Below, piece by piece: positions 59,875 through 64,000 of a stretch of DNA of 64,000 nt (the stretch's first letter is position 1; every line of letters starts with the position of its first letter). The stretch lies in the NCBI GenBank assembly GCA_965229005.1, contig CBDDIP010000001.1, forward strand, positions 496,001-560,000, given 5' to 3'. The notes under the pieces are model-generated. The model was given only the letters and a program-made list of their open reading frames with translations. It was not told the origin of the DNA and searched no databases. Position numbers and translations under genes: made by a program. The stretch is from CBDDIP01 sp965229005. GTDB taxonomy: Bacteria > Actinomycetota > Acidimicrobiia > Acidimicrobiales > Ilumatobacteraceae.

Positions 59875-61476
59875 TCAGTCGTTCGGGTGATCGTCCAACA
59901 ACGCCATGGCTGCGTTGCGGCCGTTCAAGGCGATGACGCTGCCCGCCGGGTGCGTCGACGCACCGCACAGGTAGAAGCCCGGCACCGGCGTGCGGGCGGT
60001 GAGGCGGTGCTCCCACATCTGATCGGGCATCGTCTCGCCTTGGAAGATGTGGCCGCCGGTGAGACCGATGCGCTCCTCGATGTCCGGCGCGCCGAGCACC
60101 TCGCACTCCTCGATGCAGTCGGCGATGTCCGGCGCGAAGCGGCCGATCAGCTCGAGGAACTGACGCTCGACCTCGGGGCGGTGCTCGTCCCACGACCGCC
60201 CGTCCTCGAAGGCGTACGGGGCGTACTGCCCGAACACGCTCATGAGGTGCTTGCCAGCGGGCGCCGGAGTCGGGTCGAAGCCGGTCTGGAAGTAGACCTC
60301 GCCGTACCCGACCGCGGCATGCCCCGCATCGCACGCCTCGAACGCCGCCTGCGCGGCGTCGAGTCCGTGGGTGACCGAGATCATGCTCTGGTAGGGCCAC
60401 GGCGCACCCTGCGCAGCGGGGAACACCGGCAACCGGTGCAACGACGCGTTGAACTTCACGACAGGACTGCGCACCTGCCAGTCGGTGAGCCGCTGCCGGT
60501 ACGAGGCGGGCACCGCGTCGGACGACCCGAACATCGTCAGCGCCCGCTTCGGATCGGCGTTGCTCATCACCAGTGGTGCGCGCATGAAGTCGCCACCCAC
60601 CAGCCGCACGCCCTCCCCCGGCACGATCTCGGCCACCTCGGTGCCGCACGCCAGCACGGCGCCCGCCTCCTCCGCCGCCTCGGCGATGGCGAAGCTGATG
60701 ACGCCCATCCCACCTTTGACGTAGCCCCACACCGGGCCCTGACCCTCGAGGTCGCCCTGGTAGTGCATCAGCTTGACGCTCGCCGTGCCCCAGTCGCGCG
60801 GGCCTGCGTAGGCCCCGATCACACCCTGCCCGAAGAGCGCGTCGACGAGCCGTTGGTCCTTGACGTAGCTCTCCAGCACGTCGGCGATCGAGGCGTCGAA
60901 GAGGATGTCGATCATGTGCTGGTCGTTGCCGAGCATCTCCTCGAGCTCCGGGCGCGTCGGCGAGTCGCCGATCCAGCTGTCGCGACCGGCGGTGCGCAGC
61001 TTCTTGCGCATCGTGTCGAAGATCTCCTCGTAGGCCCAGTAGCCCTTCTGATCGGACGCGGACACGCCGAGTGCATCGAGGTTGGCCGCGGTGCGGGCGT
61101 CGTCGTTCCACTGGGCGAACGACGTGCCGTCGGGCAACGGCGCCCACAGGTTGGGATCGGCGACGTAGACCTCGAGGCCGCGCTTGGCCAACGACAGCTC
61201 GTCGATGACCACCTGATCGAGCAGACCGACCACGTACGCGCACGGCGACACGGCGTAGCCCTGATCGGTGAACGGACGCTCCAACGTGCACGCCCCGCCG
61301 AGACGCTCACGCCGTTCGAGCACGATGACCCGCTTGCCCGCGCGTGCGAGGTACGCGGCAGCGGTGAGGCCGTTGTGGCCGCCGCCGACGATGATCACGT
61401 CCCAGTCACGGGCCGCCAGTTCCTTGATGGGTGCGGGCAACCCGACCTCGCCGAGTTGATCGATGATTGCACCCAC
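59875..61476 (-). CDS. PYROXD2/phytoene-desaturase-like FAD oxidoreductase
   Basis: A 533-aa flavoprotein. FAD-binding motif DVIIVGGGHNGLTAAAYLARAGKRVIVLERR (VGGGHNG at ~27-33, given in parts elsewhere), GGMGVISFAIAEAAEEAGA and the C-terminal FYLCGASTHPAGSVIALNGRNAA. This pattern matches the PYROXD2 / phytoene dehydrogenase-like group rather than true carotenoid desaturases. GTG 61476 begins 23 bases after the Rieske stop. It pairs with a second, related flavoprotein on the other side of the Rieske gene. Substrate unknown. Confidence 0.85.
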   Translation of the reverse strand: MGAIIDQLGEVGLPAPIKELAARDWDVIIVGGGHNGLTAAAYLARAGKRVIVLERRERLGGACTLERPFTDQGYAVSPCAYVVGLLDQVVIDELSLAKRGLEVYVADPNLWAPLPDGTSFAQWNDDARTAANLDALGVSASDQKGYWAYEEIFDTMRKKLRTAGRDSWIGDSPTRPELEEMLGNDQHMIDILFDASIADVLESYVKDQRLVDALFGQGVIGAYAGPRDWGTASVKLMHYQGDLEGQGPVWGYVKGGMGVISFAIAEAAEEAGAVLACGTEVAEIVPGEGVRLVGGDFMRAPLVMSNADPKRALTMFGSSDAVPASYRQRLTDWQVRSPVVKFNASLHRLPVFPAAQGAPWPYQSMISVTHGLDAAQAAFEACDAGHAAVGYGEVYFQTGFDPTPAPAGKHLMSVFGQYAPYAFEDGRSWDEHRPEVERQFLELIGRFAPDIADCIEECEVLGAPDIEERIGLTGGHIFQGETMPDQMWEHRLTARTPVPGFYLCGASTHPAGSVIALNGRNAAMALLDDHPND

Positions 61477-61499
61477 GTTTGCTCCGTTCGTTGGTCGGC

Positions 61500-62678
61500 T
61501 CAGTTGCGCGCCACCGACCGCCGAGCGATCGGTTGGCCGGTGTACGCCGCGGCGAGCATGGTGGCGAAGTGGTACACGGCGTCCTCGGCCTCGGTGAACA
61601 CACCGGGCACGAAGTGCGGCGAGTTGATGCCACGCTGCACGCTCTCCACCGCACCCCAGTCCTGGCGGTTGGTGAGGTCCCAGAAGTCGACGGCGTAGCT
61701 CGGATCGAAGTCCTCGGCGGCGACGGCCGACGGGTCGAACAGCCACTGGCACTCGACCATCGAGGTGGTCGGCGTGAGCGGCTCGATGCGGTGCGTCATC
61801 ACGAAGTCAGGGTGCAGGCTGACGAGCATGTTCGGGAAGATGTTGATGTAGAGCACCTGCCGCTGCTGCTCCTCGTCGAGCCCCGGGAGGATGACGCCGT
61901 TCGACGTCCCGTCGAGGCTCATCGTCGAGGCATGGTCGGCGAGGATCATCGATCCGCCGACGAAGCGACCGGGAAGGTCGTCGACGTTGTCGCCGCTGTC
62001 GGCGGGCGACACGCGGCACAGCTCCGGGTGGATCAGCGGGCAGTGGTAGCACTCGTGGTAGTTCTCGATGGCCACCTTCCAGTTGGCCTGCAGCTCGTAG
62101 TGATGCGTGGCGCCGATGGCCAGGCGCTCGCACTCCCAGTTGGCAGCGATGCCGGCGAACCCGCCGATGTGATCGGCGAAGCTGCCGGCGCGACCGTCGA
62201 CGTTGACGAACACCCAACCGCCCCACTCGGCGACCGCCATCGGCAGCAGGCCGAGCTCGTCGGGGCGCACGTTCTCCATGTCGCCTGCGTGCGGGGCGAG
62301 GCGCAACGCGCCATCGAGCTCGTAGCTCCACGCGTGGTACGGGCACTGCACGACGCCGCGCACGGTGGAGGCTCCACACGCCAGCAGCTCGTGGCCGCGG
62401 TGGCGGCAGATGTTGGCGAAGGCGCGCAGCTCGCCGTCGTCGCCACGTACGAAGAGGACACCGGTCGTGCCGATCTTGACGGCCACCTGACCGCGCACAC
62501 GAGACACAGCATCCGAACGGCCCGCGCACACCCAGGTGCCGTCGAAGATGTGCTCGCGCTCCCACGCCAGCACGGCCGGGTCGACGTAGGCGACGCGGGG
62601 AAGCATCCGCGCCTGACCGAAGGGAGCCAACGTGTGCGCGAGCTCCTCGGGGGCGATGGGGGCGTGCGGTGCGTTCAT
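61500..62678 (-). CDS. Rieske oxygenase alpha subunit
   Basis: A 392-aa Rieske non-heme iron oxygenase. [2Fe-2S] ligands Cys91-x-His93 and Cys112-x2-His115; mononuclear iron site ENYHECYHCPLIHPEL with His212 and His217. Related to the Rieske protein at 37628 (same ENYxECYHCxxxHPEL signature) but in a different setting, between two flavoproteins. No ferredoxin or reductase partner is visible. ATG 62678 lies 11 bases after the upstream flavoprotein stop. Likely an O- or N-dealkylating or hydroxylating enzyme (inference). Confidence 0.9.
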   Translation of the reverse strand: MNAPHAPIAPEELAHTLAPFGQARMLPRVAYVDPAVLAWEREHIFDGTWVCAGRSDAVSRVRGQVAVKIGTTGVLFVRGDDGELRAFANICRHRGHELLACGASTVRGVVQCPYHAWSYELDGALRLAPHAGDMENVRPDELGLLPMAVAEWGGWVFVNVDGRAGSFADHIGGFAGIAANWECERLAIGATHHYELQANWKVAIENYHECYHCPLIHPELCRVSPADSGDNVDDLPGRFVGGSMILADHASTMSLDGTSNGVILPGLDEEQQRQVLYINIFPNMLVSLHPDFVMTHRIEPLTPTTSMVECQWLFDPSAVAAEDFDPSYAVDFWDLTNRQDWGAVESVQRGINSPHFVPGVFTEAEDAVYHFATMLAAAYTGQPIARRSVARN

Positions 62679-62689
62679 GGTCGTCAGTC

Positions 62690-64000
62690 TCAGCCCTTCC
62701 CGCCGCGACGCCAACGCGCCCGCTTGCGATCGTGGAGCGCGGCCTTCGCCGCCTGCCAGCCCGGGATGCCGCACACGCCGCCACCACCGTGCGTTGCCGA
62801 GTGGGCCTGGTACAGACCGGCGATCGGCGAGCGGAAGTCGGCGTAGCCGGCGGCCGGCCGGTTGTGGAACAGCTGGTCGACGCTCAGCTCGCCGTGGAAG
62901 ATGTTGCCGCCGATGAGCCCGTAGGTGTGCTCCATCTCGTACGGCCCGATCACCTGACGATGGACGATCGAGTCCTTCAGGTTCGGAGCCAGCTCGTTGT
63001 AGCCGTCGATGACCCGGTCGGCGTACGCCTCCAGCTCGGCCTGGTGCGGCTCCTCGTTCCACTCGCTCGGCACCCACTGCGTGAACAGGCTCATCACGTG
63101 ATGGCCGGGCGGGGCCAGCGAGTCGTCGAACACGCTGGGGATGCAACCGTCGCTGAACGGACGCGTTGCCGGGCGACCGCTGCGCGCCTCGACGAACGCT
63201 GTCTCGAGGTAGTCCAGGCTGTGAGCCAGCTCGATCGCCCCGGTGTGGTGCGGCTGCAGGTTCGTGCCGGGGTGCGAGACGAAGTCGGGCAGCTGCGAGA
63301 GGCCGAGGTTGACCTTCACCGTGCCGCTGCGGCTGCGCCAACGACGCATCGACGTGACGAACTCGTCCGGCAGCTCGCCGGCGTCGAGGTGGCGGAGGAA
63401 CCCGATCTGCGGGTGCACCGCGGTGACGACGAGATCGGTCTGGATCTCCGAGCCGTCGGTGAGCGCCACGCCGGTGACGCGACCGTTGCGGGTGATCACC
63501 CGCTCGACTGCGGCCGATGTGCGCACCGTCGCCCCGAGCGCGGTTGCGGCACGGCAGAGCGCATCGCTGACGGCACCCATGCCACCGCGCGGGTAGCCCC
63601 ACGCACCGAGGCTGGAGCCCTCGCCGACATCGCCGATCGAGTGGTGCAGCATCACGTACGCGGTGCCGGGCTCTTCAGGCCCGGCCCAGGTGCCGATGAC
63701 GCCGTTGACGGCCATCATCGCCTGGACCGCGTCGGTCTCGAACCACTCGCGCAGCACATCGCCGATCGACATCGAGAACAGGCGGGTGACGTCCGAGGCC
63801 GACCCGACGTCGAGCCCCTTCAAGCTCCACGCCAGGCGTGCTTGGTCGATGAGGTCCTTGGGCTTCTTCGAGCCCAGCTTCGGCGGCACGCGTGTGAGCA
63901 GCGGCCCGAGCACCTCGGCGATGCCCTCCAGCCACGCGTCCCACTTCTGCAGGGCGATCGCGTCGTTCTTGGAGAACTCGGCCACCGACTCGAAGCGGTC
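62690..64000 (-). CDS. PYROXD2/phytoene-desaturase-like FAD oxidoreductase, 5' part outside window
   Basis: The frame runs through the window end (reading DRFESVAEFSKNDAIAL across 63985), so the N-terminal FAD-binding ~100 or more residues are missing and the start lies beyond base 64000. The visible part has GGMGAVSDALCRAATALGA, LVVTAVHPQIGFLRHLD, GGNIFHGELSVDQLFHNRP and the C-terminal GLYQAHSATHGGGGVCGIPGWQAAKAAL (in parts). It is related to the gene at 59875 but clearly diverged, with a His/Gly-rich SATHGGGGV where that protein has STHPAGSV. First visible gene of the flavoprotein-Rieske-flavoprotein operon. Confidence 0.85.
   Translation of the reverse strand, partial: DRFESVAEFSKNDAIALQKWDAWLEGIAEVLGPLLTRVPPKLGSKKPKDLIDQARLAWSLKGLDVGSASDVTRLFSMSIGDVLREWFETDAVQAMMAVNGVIGTWAGPEEPGTAYVMLHHSIGDVGEGSSLGAWGYPRGGMGAVSDALCRAATALGATVRTSAAVERVITRNGRVTGVALTDGSEIQTDLVVTAVHPQIGFLRHLDAGELPDEFVTSMRRWRSRSGTVKVNLGLSQLPDFVSHPGTNLQPHHTGAIELAHSLDYLETAFVEARSGRPATRPFSDGCIPSVFDDSLAPPGHHVMSLFTQWVPSEWNEEPHQAELEAYADRVIDGYNELAPNLKDSIVHRQVIGPYEMEHTYGLIGGNIFHGELSVDQLFHNRPAAGYADFRSPIAGLYQAHSATHGGGGVCGIPGWQAAKAALHDRKRARWRRGGKG

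Noticed and set aside
61500..62678. Rieske protein and flavoproteins as a carotenoid pathway
   Set aside because: No phytoene synthase, prenyl transferase or cyclase is nearby, and the flavoproteins look like the PYROXD2 branch rather than CrtI.

Overview
This is a 64 kb stretch of dense, high-G+C actinobacterial chromosome. Genes sit back to back, many reading frames overlap by 4 bases (ATGA or GTGA), and many transcription units open with a TANNNT box only 6-10 bases before the start codon, which points to leaderless mRNAs. The gene content includes an F420-type LLM flavoprotein, an Rv2466c-like mycothiol-type oxidoreductase, a mycobacterial Nei2-like glycosylase, secreted proteins with repeated 'PxRxxDTR...VDxxGYF' modules, and an AbiEi/DUF559 protein. 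Together these suggest class Acidimicrobiia, perhaps near Ilumatobacter. That placement is inference from gene content; no rRNA or tRNA gene is present.

Layout. 1-9.5 kb: end of a large ATPase/TPR regulator, Nei2, a secreted subtilisin-like protease, a DUF4916 Nudix-like protein, a thioredoxin-fold oxidoreductase, an L,D-transpeptidase and a small HTH protein. 9.6-12.6 kb: an AT-richer leader and a secreted surface-protein operon (collagen/C1q-like protein, SipW-type substrate, ER-type signal peptidase fused to a substrate-like tail). 12.6-16.6 kb: a coupled three-gene catabolic operon (LLM oxidoreductase, N-acyl-D-amino-acid deacylase, amidohydrolase). 17.0-21.8 kb: an RNA-repair cassette (RlaP-like nucleotidyltransferase, Hen1, Pnkp) followed by a crotonase. 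22.5-26.2 kb: amidase, FAD oxidoreductase, small membrane protein, lipoprotein. 26.2-32.0 kb: a four-gene, fully overlapping MoxR / bpX5 / vWA / bpX6 cassette, a member of the computationally defined MoxR-vWA-beta-propeller ternary systems. 32.1-36.5 kb: acyl-CoA dehydrogenase with a palindromic operator, lipoprotein hydrolase, EamA transporter. 36.5-40.7 kb: Rieske oxygenase plus sarcosine-oxidase-like protein (a plausible betaine/N-methyl demethylation pair), divergent from a CocE-type hydrolase. 40.7-49.4 kb: an oligopeptide ABC importer (OppABCDF order) with an S9 peptidase upstream and a divergent P1 aminopeptidase. 49.4-59.9 kb: MFS transporter, AbiEi/DUF559 gene flanked by two copies of a nested palindrome, cysS, the sulfate-assimilation operon cysH-cysD-cysN, divergent siroheme gene, valS and a methyltransferase. 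59.9-64.0 kb: a Rieske oxygenase between two PYROXD2/phytoene-desaturase-like flavoproteins; the last gene runs off the window.

The most unusual items are the MoxR/bpX cassette, the RlaP-Hen1-Pnkp cassette, the pair of 53 bp nested palindromes bracketing the DUF559 gene and ending exactly in the stop codons of two unrelated genes, and the signal peptidase that carries its own substrate-like domain. A divergent leaderless promoter pair with overlapping -10 boxes lies between the Rieske and CocE genes.
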